Source: Prevotella sp. (lineage in GTDB: Bacteria > Bacteroidota > Bacteroidia > Bacteroidales > Dysgonomonadaceae). Taken from it: 15,561 nt of DNA. Each line of letters begins with the position of its first letter. Position 1 is the stretch's first letter. Where the stretch lies: assembly GCA_031260865.1 (NCBI GenBank), contig JAISKQ010000176.1, positions 1-15,561 on the forward strand. Direction: 5' to 3'. Under the pieces are notes generated by a model, which saw only the letters and a list, made by a program, of their open reading frames with translations, did no database searches and was not told where the DNA came from. The position numbers and the translations under genes were made by a program. Below, piece after piece: positions 1 to 8,900 of the stretch.

Positions 1-1940
1 ATTTTAGGATTGGCATAATCGGAATTATCTTGACCGCCACCGCCGGGATGTCCGTTACCACCGCTCGTTGAGCCTGAAACGAGAAATTTCTGTCCTGTCG
101 TACTTGCCGTGATAACAAGTGTATTGTCGCTTGCACCTGTCGTGCCGATGGTCAGTGTCCCATCTGCTGAGATGCCTTTACCGGCAGTACCCGAACTGTT
201 GCAGGTGATTGTGCCGCCCAAGAGCGATATGTTGGCATTGCTTTTGACGCAAGCCGCCGAATAAGAATCTTTCGCACCCGTTTCGTTGGTATAAACCGCG
301 CCGTCGCCTGCCGTCGTAACGCGGATGTTCCCGCCGGTTATGGTAATATCGCCATCGGCAGACAAACCTTTACCACCATTAGCTGTTTTGAGACTGTTAA
401 TGGTTATCGTGCCGCTGCTGACGGTTATTGTGCCGTCGGCTTTGATGGCGGTGCAATAGCTTGGGTCGTAACCGCTGCCTGATGTTTCCAGAACTGTGGC
501 GCCGGAAGTTTCTATCGTGATATTTCCACCGGTTATCGCTACATTTTTTTTGCTGCTGATACCTTTTGATTGCGCGCCGGAAACCTTCATGGCTATCGCC
601 CCGCCGTTCACGGTTACCCCTGCGTCGCCTTTCATGCCTTTTGTGTCGGCGGCGGCAGATACAATTGTAATGTTGCCTCCATTAATTGTAGCCGTTCCGC
701 TACCTGCGTCAATAGCGTCTCCTGAAGCCGAAATATTCAAAGAACCGCCTGAAGCGGTGAAACCGACTTCCGCGTGAAACCCGTCAGAGGCTGCCGATGT
801 GACGATAATATCGCCACTACGTACCGTAATGTCTTTTTTGCTGCTTGCGATAGCGTGTTTTGCCGCGCCACTGATTTTCAGACTGCCATAGCCCTCAAAT
901 TCTATTGAGCCGCTTTTGCTGATGAGCGTCGCGTTTTCTTCATTGGAAAGGTTATCGGACAAATTATTCATCCCTTTCAGTTCGACAACAGTTATTCCTT
1001 CATTTTTCGTAATCTGAATAGGTGGAAGTTTAGACGCGGAGCTTATTGAAGCATTGTTCAACGTTAAATGTAAGGTGTTGGCGGATACCGCGTTGTTTTG
1101 GATTTTGAGCGAGCCGTTAGGTGTTGATCCTGAAATGACATATTCCGTAAAACTCAATGACGAAGTCGCTATCGTGACATCTGCCCCGCTTATGCTTGCT
1201 GTAATACTGCCGTTGGAAGGTAGATTGTTGACAGTCGCGACGCCACCTTCAAAATTAATGATAACCGCATCGGGATTTAATACTGTTTTTTGCAATACAA
1301 CATTCTTTCCGCTTACATTGGAATTAATTTCCACACCGGTAATTACTTCCGCATCGTAGCCATCAAGCGTAACGATGATTTTGTACGTGCCAGCCGGAAT
1401 ATCAGTCAGTGTATATGCTCCGTTTGCATCTGTTTTAACTGTTTGACCCACAAGTGTATTATCCGCAGCCGTTTGCAGTTGTAAGGTCGCGCCGGACGCG
1501 ATACCGCCGTCTGATGTGCTTACTGTACCGCTAATTGTGTAAGTTGCCACAACAATTTTCTGTAAAACAACATCTTTACCGCTCGCGTTGCTTTTCAAAT
1601 CAAAGTCGGCGATGGTCGCCGTTTCGTAACCGTTGAGCGTTACAACAATTTTATACACGCCTGCCGGAATCCCCGAAAAGACATACGCACCGGAAGCATC
1701 GGTAGTTGTTATTCCAAGATCGCTGCCATCGGCAGGGTTTTGAAGATGGATGGACGCGTCGGTAGCCGCTCCTCCATCGGACTTCGTAATCGTTCCGCCG
1801 ATGCTGTATGTAGATGTGATGTTTTCCATCGCATGCTCATCGGAACTACAGCTGAAAGACAATGCTAAAATACTCCATACGAAAATAGCAACGACTGTCT
1901 TTGCCGTCTTTTCAATAATTGTTGGATTAATTGTTTTCAT
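1..1940 (-). CDS. Lipoprotein with two regulatory-like domains and a DUF4353 (Cthe_2159-type) beta-helix, partial
   Basis: This gene starts at an ATG at 1940-1938, reads leftward without a stop for 646 codons and leaves the window, so its C-terminus is missing. The N-terminus has a hydrophobic segment ending in a lipobox (ALSFSC, Cys31), so an outer-membrane or periplasmic lipoprotein is expected. Residues ~44-130 and ~133-219 are two homologous carboxypeptidase-regulatory-like beta-sandwich domains (TYSIGGTI... and TYTISGTV..., each with a GAY..(S/T)(G/D)IPAG.YKI core and ending in VVLQK). From ~236 on, repeated short rungs such as GGNITI, GGTITI and ADGTITV, after a LHLTLNNASI segment, match the Cthe_2159-like DUF4353 parallel beta-helix, a family with members that bind cellulose or pectin. 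A Gly-rich stretch (GGNGHPGGGG) lies near the visible end. The gene follows the TolC-type gene by 13 bp and is probably in its operon. The ligand is unknown. By eye its GC content is higher than its neighbours'. Confidence 0.85.
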   Translation of the reverse strand, partial: MKTINPTIIEKTAKTVVAIFVWSILALSFSCSSDEHAMENITSTYSIGGTITKSDGGAATDASIHLQNPADGSDLGITTTDASGAYVFSGIPAGVYKIVVTLNGYETATIADFDLKSNASGKDVVLQKIVVATYTISGTVSTSDGGIASGATLQLQTAADNTLVGQTVKTDANGAYTLTDIPAGTYKIIVTLDGYDAEVITGVEINSNVSGKNVVLQKTVLNPDAVIINFEGGVATVNNLPSNGSITASISGADVTIATSSLSFTEYVISGSTPNGSLKIQNNAVSANTLHLTLNNASISSASKLPPIQITKNEGITVVELKGMNNLSDNLSNEENATLISKSGSIEFEGYGSLKISGAAKHAIASSKKDITVRSGDIIVTSAASDGFHAEVGFTASGGSLNISASGDAIDAGSGTATINGGNITIVSAAADTKGMKGDAGVTVNGGAIAMKVSGAQSKGISSKKNVAITGGNITIETSGATVLETSGSGYDPSYCTAIKADGTITVSSGTITINSLKTANGGKGLSADGDITITGGNIRVTTAGDGAVYTNETGAKDSYSAACVKSNANISLLGGTITCNSSGTAGKGISADGTLTIGTTGASDNTLVITASTTGQKFLVSGSTSGGNGHPGGGGQDNSDYANPK

Positions 1941-1953
1941 AATATATTTCAAT

Positions 1954-3273
1954 TTATAATGTTCCTGAAATATAAAGAAGCTTGTAATGATTGAATATAA
2001 TATTTATCTGATAATTAGATAATTGAACTTCAGCTGACAACTGAGCGTTGCTTGCGTCAAGCATATCGGTAATCAGCGCCATATCATTTTTGTAACGGTT
2101 GCTGACTACGGCGTAATTTTGATTGGCGAGTTCAACACTTTTTTGTTGCGTTTTCAGTTGTTCATACGTTTCCAAATACTTGATGTAGTCCGACTTTACA
2201 GCCAATTCAATTTGTTCTTTTGCATCATCGTACTGTTCTTTGGCGCGTTGAATAGTGAATTTGTTGAGATTGACAGACTTCTTGGTCTTATACAACGACG
2301 ATAATTTATAGCTCACGCCAACGCCTACATACCAATAATTCAAGTTCTTATTGATGGGAGGAACTTCTATGGTAATCGGTCCGTCCAAATGATTTCCGGC
2401 AAACAAAGCCACTTTAGGCAATCGTTCGGATTTAATGATTTTATCTTGATGCTCCGTCATTTGTACCGCCAAAGACAATTGTTTCAAATCTTGTGAATTT
2501 TGGTCGGCTGTATTTGTCCAATAGCCTTCGTTCTCAATGGGTAATACCTGCGAAAGAAGTTTCGCGTCCGGCACTATTTTGACATTGGCGGGTAATCCCA
2601 AAGTAGTTATCAAGTTGTTATTCAAGATTGTCAGCGTATTTTGAATTTGCGTGCGGACAAGTTCAAGATTGGACAACAGCAATTCGTAACGTGTGACATC
2701 ATTTTGCAAAACAATGCCTTCCTTGCCTTTTGCCTGAATATCTTTCAATACCTGTTTGGTTTGTTCGATATTCTTTTCATAGACTTGAAGCAGGTTTTGT
2801 TGTTTGAATAAATCAAGATAATAACCCACCAAGCGGAAACGGATGTTGTTGCGACTCGTTTCCAAGCCCAATTTGGCGTTTTCTTCCTGCAATTTGGCGA
2901 TTGCAATGCCGTTGGAAATCGCTCCGCCGGAATAAATCACTTGCGATACTTCCACCGAGAAATTATTTCCAAAGTGGGGTATCGGCGCTTTCGTTATATG
3001 AGAGAAATCACGGTCAAGCAGAGTTCCATCACCTAAGTAATTGAATGATAAGGACGCGTCAATTTCCGGTAAACGGGCGTTTTTAGCGACATTTACGACC
3101 TCACGCGCTTCGTTTATACCGGTAACACTTGGGCGCAACGACTTACTGTTTTGGTCGGCAAGCGCAAACATTTCGTCAATGGACAGGACTTGACGAACTA
3201 CTTCTTGAGCATGACTGCCCACGGGACATAATGTCGTACACAGCAACATTATGAGCAAAGAAAATTTGTTCAT
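1954..3273 (-). CDS. TolC-family outer-membrane efflux protein
   Basis: The 439-residue product has a Sec signal peptide (residues ~1-22, ending SHAQ) and the two-fold alpha-helical layout of the outer-membrane efflux protein family (OEP). A first repeat begins around SLSFNYLGDG and continues through IYSGGAISNGIAIAKLQEE, typical of the beta-strand to long-helix transition. A second begins around YVGVGVSYKLSSLYKTKK and ends in a helix with DMLDASNAQL, the usual C-terminal hallmark. TolC proteins trimerise into a channel through the outer membrane and a periplasmic tunnel, working with an inner-membrane pump and an adaptor. No adaptor (HlyD/AcrA type) or pump gene is in the window; the next gene downstream is a beta-helix lipoprotein, which is an unusual partner. 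Length is normal for Bacteroidetes members. It is the first gene of a leftward operon, divergent from asnB. The family call is firm; the exported substrate is unknown. Confidence 0.9.
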   Translation of the reverse strand: MNKFSLLIMLLCTTLCPVGSHAQEVVRQVLSIDEMFALADQNSKSLRPSVTGINEAREVVNVAKNARLPEIDASLSFNYLGDGTLLDRDFSHITKAPIPHFGNNFSVEVSQVIYSGGAISNGIAIAKLQEENAKLGLETSRNNIRFRLVGYYLDLFKQQNLLQVYEKNIEQTKQVLKDIQAKGKEGIVLQNDVTRYELLLSNLELVRTQIQNTLTILNNNLITTLGLPANVKIVPDAKLLSQVLPIENEGYWTNTADQNSQDLKQLSLAVQMTEHQDKIIKSERLPKVALFAGNHLDGPITIEVPPINKNLNYWYVGVGVSYKLSSLYKTKKSVNLNKFTIQRAKEQYDDAKEQIELAVKSDYIKYLETYEQLKTQQKSVELANQNYAVVSNRYKNDMALITDMLDASNAQLSAEVQLSNYQINIIFNHYKLLYISGTL

Positions 3274-3448
3274 TTGTTTTATTTATGATTTAAAAAAAAT
3301 AGATTGATGATTTGCGATAGATTGCGAGTTGAAGACCACGACGCAATCAATGGCTAATTGTCGGCTTAAGGAATTCGCCATTCTCCCGCCCAATGATAAT
3401 AGGAGAGTGAGAATTTATTACTTATTACAATACTAAGAAGAGAATACC

Positions 3449-3484
3449 GCTTTTTATTTTGCTTTTTATTTTGCTTTTTCATTT
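3449..3484. repeat. 12-bp tandem repeat, three units
   Basis: The unit GCTTTTTATTTT occurs at 3449-3460 and 3461-3472 exactly, then as GCTTTTTCATTT at 3473-3484 with two changes. It lies in the presumed leader of the TolC-type gene. On the minus strand it reads as an A-rich tract. Such a short array could change copy number by slippage, but no effect on expression can be shown from sequence. Confidence 0.8.
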
Positions 3485-3513
3485 GTTGGAGGCTATATGA
3501 CCTCATTCGGGTT

Positions 3514-3521
3514 CAAAGATA
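3514..3521 (-). promoter_or_regulatory. Candidate -7 box for the TolC-type operon
   Basis: The minus strand reads TATCTTTG, an exact match to the Bacteroidetes -7 consensus TAnnTTTG. A TTTG lies further upstream at 3549-3546, but its spacing (24 bp) is longer than the usual 19-21, so the -33 element is doubtful. Use of this site gives a leader of about 230 nt. Confidence 0.4.
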
Positions 3522-3682
3522 AGCATTTATTATAAAATTTATGTGCAAAACATCTTTTTTAAGATATGTTATAGTTAAACAAAAGTGATACTTTTTTATT
3601 GTATCTATATTGTTTTGAAACGAAATATGATAAAATATAATCAAAATATCTTTATTTATTTTTATTTGTTGATAAAATGATA

Positions 3683-3690
3683 TACATTTG
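3683..3690 (+). promoter_or_regulatory. asnB: Candidate -7 box for asnB
   Basis: TACATTTG matches the Bacteroidetes -7 consensus TAnnTTTG exactly and would start a transcript about 40-45 nt before the asnB ATG. A TTTG at 3665-3668 is only 14 bp upstream, closer than usual; the position expected for the -33 box is just T-rich. Confidence 0.45.
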
Positions 3691-3738
3691 TCGCTGTGTA
3701 TATGATAGAATATAAATAAAATAAACAAGAATAAATTA

Positions 3739-5409
3739 ATGTGTGGATTTGTAGGTGTTTTTGATTTATCGCAACAAATGGATGTCTTACGTGGGCAGGT
3801 TTTGCGCATGGCAAAAAAGATTAGGCATCGCGGACCGGACTGGTCGGGTATCTATTGCGGCGAAAAATCCATATTGGCTCACGAACGCTTATCTATCGTT
3901 GGCGTGGATTCGGGGAAGCAGCCTCTTTACAGTAAAGACGGCAAACTTGTATTGGCTGTAAACGGGGAAATTTATAATCACAAAGAAATCAGAAAAAGGT
4001 ATCCGAATTACGAATTTCTTACGCACTCCGATTGTGAGGTTATTCTTGCTTTATACAGGGATAAAGGCGCTGATTTGTTTGAAGACCTGAACGGTATATT
4101 TGCTTTTGCCCTGTATGATGAGGAGAAAGATATATACCTTATCGGTCGCGACCACATGGGAATAATACCTTTATATATGGGGTATGATGATTTCGGTCAA
4201 TTTTATGTGGCAAGCGAATTAAAGGCGTTGGAAGGAGTATGTCCTAATATTCAGGAATTTTTACCCGGTCATTACTTGTGCAGCTCGGAAGGGAATGAAC
4301 TTAAAAAATGGTATCAGCGCGACTGGATGGAATATGATAATGTGAAAGATAATAAATCAGATATAGTTGAGTTAAGGAGCGCGTTGGAAGTTGCCGTCCA
4401 TCGTCAACTGATGTCGGATGTCCCGTACGGGGTTTTGCTTTCGGGCGGACTGGATTCTTCCGTCATTTCGGCTGTGGCTAAACTCTATGCCGCGCGTCGC
4501 GTCGAAGACGATAATAAAACGGAGGCATGGTGGCCTCAGTTGCACTCTTTTGCCGTGGGGCTGGAGGGCGCGCCGGATTTGATCGCCGCCCGAACTGTCG
4601 CCGAATATATAGGTACGGTGCACCACGAAATACATTTTACGGTAGAAGAAGCTTTAGACGCGTTGAGCGATGTTATATACCATATAGAGACATACGATGT
4701 GACCACGATTCGCGCGTCAACGCCGATGTATTTGCTTGCCCGCTATATTAAGTCGATGGGCGTGAAAATGGTGTTGTCGGGTGAAGGTTCGGACGAATTG
4801 TTCGGCGGATATTTATATTTTCATAAAGCGCCTGACGCGAAGGCCTTGCATGAAGAAACCGTGCGTAAGTTAGACCGGCTTCATTTGTACGACTGCCTGC
4901 GCGCGAACAAATCGCTTGCGGCCTGGGGAGTGGAAGGACGTGTGCCTTTTCTTGATAAAGAATTTATGGATGTCGCCATGCGCTTGAATCCCAAAGATAA
5001 GATGTGTGGAAACGGTAAAATAGAAAAACATATATTGCGCGAAGCTTTTGAAGACTACTTGCCGAAGAGTGTGGCGTGGCGTCAAAAGGAGCAGTTTTCC
5101 GATGGCGTGGGGTATAGTTGGATAGATACGCTTCGCGAAGTAGCGGAAAAGAAAATATCGGATAAACAGATGCAACACGCGGCGGAACGTTTTCCGATCA
5201 ATCCTCCTATGTCGAAAGAAGAATATTGGTATCGTACTATATTTGAAGAGCATTTTCCTTCGGCTTCGGCGGCTCAGACCGTACCGTCGGTACCATCTGT
5301 GGCTTGCAGTACAGCTACGGCATTGGAATGGGACGCTTCATTCAAAAACCGTGTCGATCCGTCGGGGCGTGCCGTGAAAGCCGTGCATGCCGAAGCATAC
5401 GATAAATAA
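3739..5409 (+). CDS. asnB: Asparagine synthase B, glutamine-hydrolysing
   Basis: The enzyme makes asparagine from aspartate, ATP and glutamine in the cytoplasm. The start is fixed by biology: after removal of Met1 the N-terminal Cys2 (MCGFVGVFD) is the nucleophile of the class II glutaminase domain. This domain also shows RHRGPD (29-34), HERLSI (48-53), NGEIYN (75-80) and SDCE (97-100). The synthetase domain carries the PP-loop SGGLDSS (235-241), TIRASTPM (323-330) and SGEGSDELFGGY (347-358), whose Glu is the likely catalytic base. The tail ending in DPSGRAV and AYDK is of the type seen in Bacteroidetes AsnB. At 556 residues it is close to E. coli AsnB (554). All key residues are present, so it should be active. 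It appears monocistronic, with its own candidate promoter and a strong terminator 32 bp after the stop. The first 13 bases of the gene plus 4 upstream recur exactly at the end of dapF. Confidence 0.97.
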   Translation: MCGFVGVFDLSQQMDVLRGQVLRMAKKIRHRGPDWSGIYCGEKSILAHERLSIVGVDSGKQPLYSKDGKLVLAVNGEIYNHKEIRKRYPNYEFLTHSDCEVILALYRDKGADLFEDLNGIFAFALYDEEKDIYLIGRDHMGIIPLYMGYDDFGQFYVASELKALEGVCPNIQEFLPGHYLCSSEGNELKKWYQRDWMEYDNVKDNKSDIVELRSALEVAVHRQLMSDVPYGVLLSGGLDSSVISAVAKLYAARRVEDDNKTEAWWPQLHSFAVGLEGAPDLIAARTVAEYIGTVHHEIHFTVEEALDALSDVIYHIETYDVTTIRASTPMYLLARYIKSMGVKMVLSGEGSDELFGGYLYFHKAPDAKALHEETVRKLDRLHLYDCLRANKSLAAWGVEGRVPFLDKEFMDVAMRLNPKDKMCGNGKIEKHILREAFEDYLPKSVAWRQKEQFSDGVGYSWIDTLREVAEKKISDKQMQHAAERFPINPPMSKEEYWYRTIFEEHFPSASAAQTVPSVPSVACSTATALEWDASFKNRVDPSGRAVKAVHAEAYDK

Positions 5410-5437
5410 AGGTATGGATTATATTCCAATTGATCAT

Positions 5438-5470
5438 AAAAATAAGGAGGCGTTAGCTTCCTTATTTTTT
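5438..5470 (+). terminator. Intrinsic terminator of asnB
   Basis: An 11-bp stem (AATAAGGAGGC at 5441-5451 against GCTTCCTTATT at 5456-5466, one G-T wobble) with a GTTA loop is followed by a T-run to 5470. Flanking A and T tracts extend the stem by about three pairs, so it may also work for transcripts from the right. The right arm and following bases (5456-5479) are nearly identical to those of the terminator at 13171-13223. Confidence 0.92.
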
Positions 5471-5651
5471 CTGACAATAGGAAATAATGTAAAGAATGGG
5501 AAAACGCAGGTGAAACTGGATATTCGGTAATTATGATTAAATAATTGTGTCTTTGTGATTTTTTACCGTACATACATAGCTGTTTAATCTAATAATACGT
5601 AAAGATGAGAATTAGTTATTTTTATGCAAGTATTTATTTTTTTTACATATA

Positions 5652-5685
5652 TTTGTGTTTTTGGAAAGAAAAATGTTTATATTTG
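5652..5685 (+). promoter_or_regulatory. Candidate promoter of the SusC/D operon
   Basis: TATATTTG at 5678-5685 is an exact TAnnTTTG box, with TTTG at 5652-5655 upstream (22 bp spacer, slightly longer than the 19-21 usual in Bacteroidetes). A second TATATTTG at 5648-5655 overlaps the upstream element and could be an alternative -7 box. Start of transcription would be near 5690. Confidence 0.5.
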
Positions 5686-5882
5686 CAAATGAGTAGTGTT
5701 TTTTAATAAAAACCAAAAAAATAATACTCTTTACTCTTTGTTTTATTGGTGGATAATATTTATAAACTAATAATATATATTTTATGTTACTTAAATTAAC
5801 GAAAAACAATTAATTAATTCAGCTTTTGTAGCATAGCTATAAAATAGCGAAAAGAATCAACCTATTAACTCTATTTATTTTT

Positions 5883-5946
5883 TTGACAAATTACTGGGTC
5901 AATCCCCAATGAACCATTTTTATCGTCGATATCCAGTAGATGTCAA
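5883..5946 (+). promoter_or_regulatory. Inverted repeat in the SusC leader, 39 nt before the start codon
   Basis: TTGACA (5883-5888) and TACTGG (5892-5897) pair with TGTCAA (5941-5946) and CCAGTA (5933-5938). They form two 6-bp helices separated by a small asymmetric internal loop (AAT against GA), and they enclose about 35 nt. In RNA this would fold directly upstream of the ribosome-binding zone. It lacks a following T-run, so it is not a simple terminator. A role in translational or small-RNA control is possible but inferred. Confidence 0.5.
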
Positions 5947-5985
5947 ATTAATTCGAAGAAAAACCAAATTAACTTAAAGAAGCTT

Positions 5986-8900
5986 ATGAAAAATTGGTAT
6001 TTACTTTCTTTATTTTTTCTTTTGAGCATTGGTTCATCTTTTGCCCAAAATCGAAGTATTAAAGGAATCGTAGTCGATGAACTGGGTGAACCCTTGATTG
6101 GAGCCGCCGTTGCTGTAAAAGGTTCAACCATTGGTACTATTACAGATGTTGATGGAAAGTTTACGCTTTCGGTTCCTCAAAATGTAAAAAATCTGACCTT
6201 TACTCTTGTCGGTTTCGAATCGCAGGATGTACCTGTGGCGACGGATATGAGAGTATCTATGAAAACCTCTTCAACCCAGTTAGCGGAGGTAGTCGTGAAC
6301 GGTATGCAGACTATTGACAAACGTTTATTCACCGGAGCAAGCAGTAAGTTGGTTGGTGAAAATGTAAAAATAGACGGGATGCCGGAAATAAGCCGTGGAC
6401 TTGAAGGACGCGCGTCGGGGGTTTCGGTACAGAACGTATCCGGTACGTTTGGTACAGCTCCTAAAATCCGCGTACGTGGAGCTACTTCTATTTATGGTAG
6501 TTCTAAACCGCTATGGGTAGTCGATGGTATTATTATGGAAGATGTGATCGATGTGGATACCGATGATTTATCATCCGGTAACGCCACTACGTTGATCAGT
6601 TCCGTTATAGCCGGATTGAACGCTGACGACATCGAAAGTTTCGATATATTGAAAGACGGTTCGGCTACATCAATCTATGGAGCGCGCGCGATGGCGGGCG
6701 TAATCGTTATAACCACCAAAAAAGGTAAGGCTGGACAAAGCCGCATCAGTTATACAGGTGAATTTACCATGCGTTTGAAACCATCCTATAGTGATTTTAA
6801 TATAATGAACTCTCAGGAGCAGATGGACGTTTATCAGGAAATGCAACGTAAAGGATGGCTTACTTACGCGGATGTTGCTAACAGAAGTGAAAGCGGCGTT
6901 TATGGAAAAATGAACCAGTTAATCGCTTCCGGTCAATTACTGAATACAGAAGCGAGTCGCAACGCTTACCTGCGAGAAGCCGAATATCGGAATACCGATT
7001 GGTTTGGTCTTCTCTTCCGAAACAATTTAACTCAAAACCATTCTGTCAGCGTGACTTCGGGTACCGAAAAATCATCCTACTACGCGTCGTTGAGCGCGAT
7101 GGTAGATCCCGGTTGGTCGGAACAAAGTAAAGTCAATCGTTATACAGCTAGTTTGAACGCGACGTATAATATTTCTAAAAGTCTGGCTTTAAATGTTATA
7201 TCTAACGCCACTTTCCGTAAACAAAGAGCTCCCGGAACATTAGGCTCAACCATTGAACCGGTATATGGCTCAATAAACCGCGATTTCGACATCAATCCGT
7301 ACTCTTACGCGATGAATACGTCGAGAGTTTTGGATCCGAACGAATTTTACACTCGTAATTACGCTCCATTCAATATTTTAAGTGAATTGGAGAATAATTA
7401 CATGGATGTTAATGTTGCTGACTTGAAATTCCAAGGCGAACTCAGATGGAAGCCTGTCAAAGGATTGGAGGCAGCGATATTAGGAGCCGCGAAGTATTCA
7501 ACGTCTTCGCAAGAACATCATATAACAGATTTCTCCAATCAGGCTTTAGCCTACCGCGCGATGCCTACTACTGTCATCCGCGACAGCAATCCGTACCTTT
7601 ATTCGGATCCGGATAACGCGTACGCGGTTCCTATTACCGTATTGCCTAACGGTGGTATCTACGAGCGTAGCGATTTTAATATGCTATCGTATGATTTTCG
7701 AGGTCAACTCGATTACAAAACAATAATCAACGAAGACCACCTTATACAGATGATCGGCGCGATGGAAACAAGCTCACTCACTCGTCACGATACATGGTTC
7801 CGTGGATGGGGATTGCAATACAGCATGGGCGAAATACCCCAATACGCGTATGAAGTGTTCAAAAAAGGACAAGAAGAAAAATCCAATTATTACACGTTAA
7901 ATAATACACGAACTCGCAGTGTGGCTTTCTTATGGAACGGGACGTATTCTTACAAAATGAAATATACACTGAATGGTACGATACGCTATGAGGGAACCAA
8001 TCAAATGGGAAGAACGACTTCCGCCCGTTGGTTGCCTACATGGAACATATCAGGCGCGTGGAATGCGCACGAAGAAAAATTCTTCGAATCATTAAAACCT
8101 GCTCTTTCGTTTTTAACGCTGAAAGCTTCCTATTCGATGGTCGCCGATCGACCTGCCGGCGTAACGAACTCTCGTGTCGTTATCAATAGTTATACGCCAT
8201 GGAGACCAAACACGGGCGATCAGGAAACGGGGGCAGATATCAGTTGGTTAGAAAATCCGGAACTTACTTACGAGAAAAAACACGAGTTGAATCTTGGCGC
8301 GGCGTTAGGTTTCCTTGATAACCGTATCAATGTCGAATTTGATTGGTATAAGCGTAATAACTATGATCTGATAGGAGCTGTGACAACGCCGGGTTGGGGT
8401 GGACAAATAGTCAAATATGGGAATGTGGCGGATATGAAATCGCATGGGGTTGAATTAAGCCTTTCTACCCGTAATATTGTTACTGATGACTTCAAATGGA
8501 CTACCGACTTCATTTATACCCATGCGGTCAATAAAGTTACCAGTCTCGAGAACCAGTCTCGAGTTATGGATTTGGTGTCCGGGTCAGGTTTTGCCCTCGA
8601 AGGTTATTCCGTGCGATCCATATTTTCTATTCCATTCAGAGGTTTGAATGAAGACGGATTGCCTACGTTCCTTGACCAGGATGGAAACGTCTCTGTGACA
8701 GATGTCTATTTCCAAGAACGCGATAAAGAAAAAATCAAATTCCTCGAATATTCGGGCACAGCCGACCCTACGGATTTTGGTAGCTTTGGTAATACATTTT
8801 CGTATAAAAATCTCAAGTTAAATGTGTTTCTGACTTATTCATTCGGCAATGTTGTTCGTTTACCTCGGGTATTTAGTAATACTTACAGCGACTTGACATC

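Larger units (their letters stand above)
3274..3738. other. Divergent intergenic region between the TolC-type gene and asnB
   Basis: This 465 bp spacer holds no convincing gene. A 98-codon minus-strand reading frame in it lacks any recognisable feature and is low-complexity AT-rich sequence. The spacer contains candidate promoters for both flanking genes, a 12-bp tandem repeat at 3449-3484, and a weak inverted repeat (ATTCTC at 3380-3385 against GAGAAT at 3409-3414). The part nearest asnB (3521-3738) is very AT-rich; the part nearest the TolC-type gene is less so and would form a ~230 nt leader if the candidate minus-strand promoter is used. Confidence 0.7.
5471..5985 (+). other. Promoter and leader region of the SusC/D operon
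   Basis: No gene is visible in this 515 bp AT-rich stretch; a short minus-strand reading frame within 5612-5809 is low-complexity and looks spurious. It holds a candidate promoter at 5652-5685. It also has a small hairpin at 5836-5848 (GCTAT-AAA-ATAGC) and a larger inverted repeat at 5883-5946 close to the start codon. If the promoter call is right, the operon has a ~290 nt untranslated leader. Confidence 0.65.

Noticed and set aside
496..1959. Several plus-strand reading frames of 64-101 codons
   Set aside because: They are antisense to the repetitive beta-helix lipoprotein, whose minus-strand frame is open across the full 646 codons and shows clear domains.
3513..3809. 98-codon minus-strand reading frame upstream of asnB
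   Set aside because: Low-complexity AT-rich sequence with no signal, domain or coding character, and it overlaps the asnB start.
4372..5253. Long opposite-strand reading frames inside asnB
   Set aside because: Shadows of the well-conserved asnB frame; the translations show no family features.
8539..8563. ACCAGTCTCGAG present twice, 13 bp apart, in the SusC gene
   Set aside because: A small out-of-frame duplication inside an intact barrel-coding region; no sign of frameshift or function.
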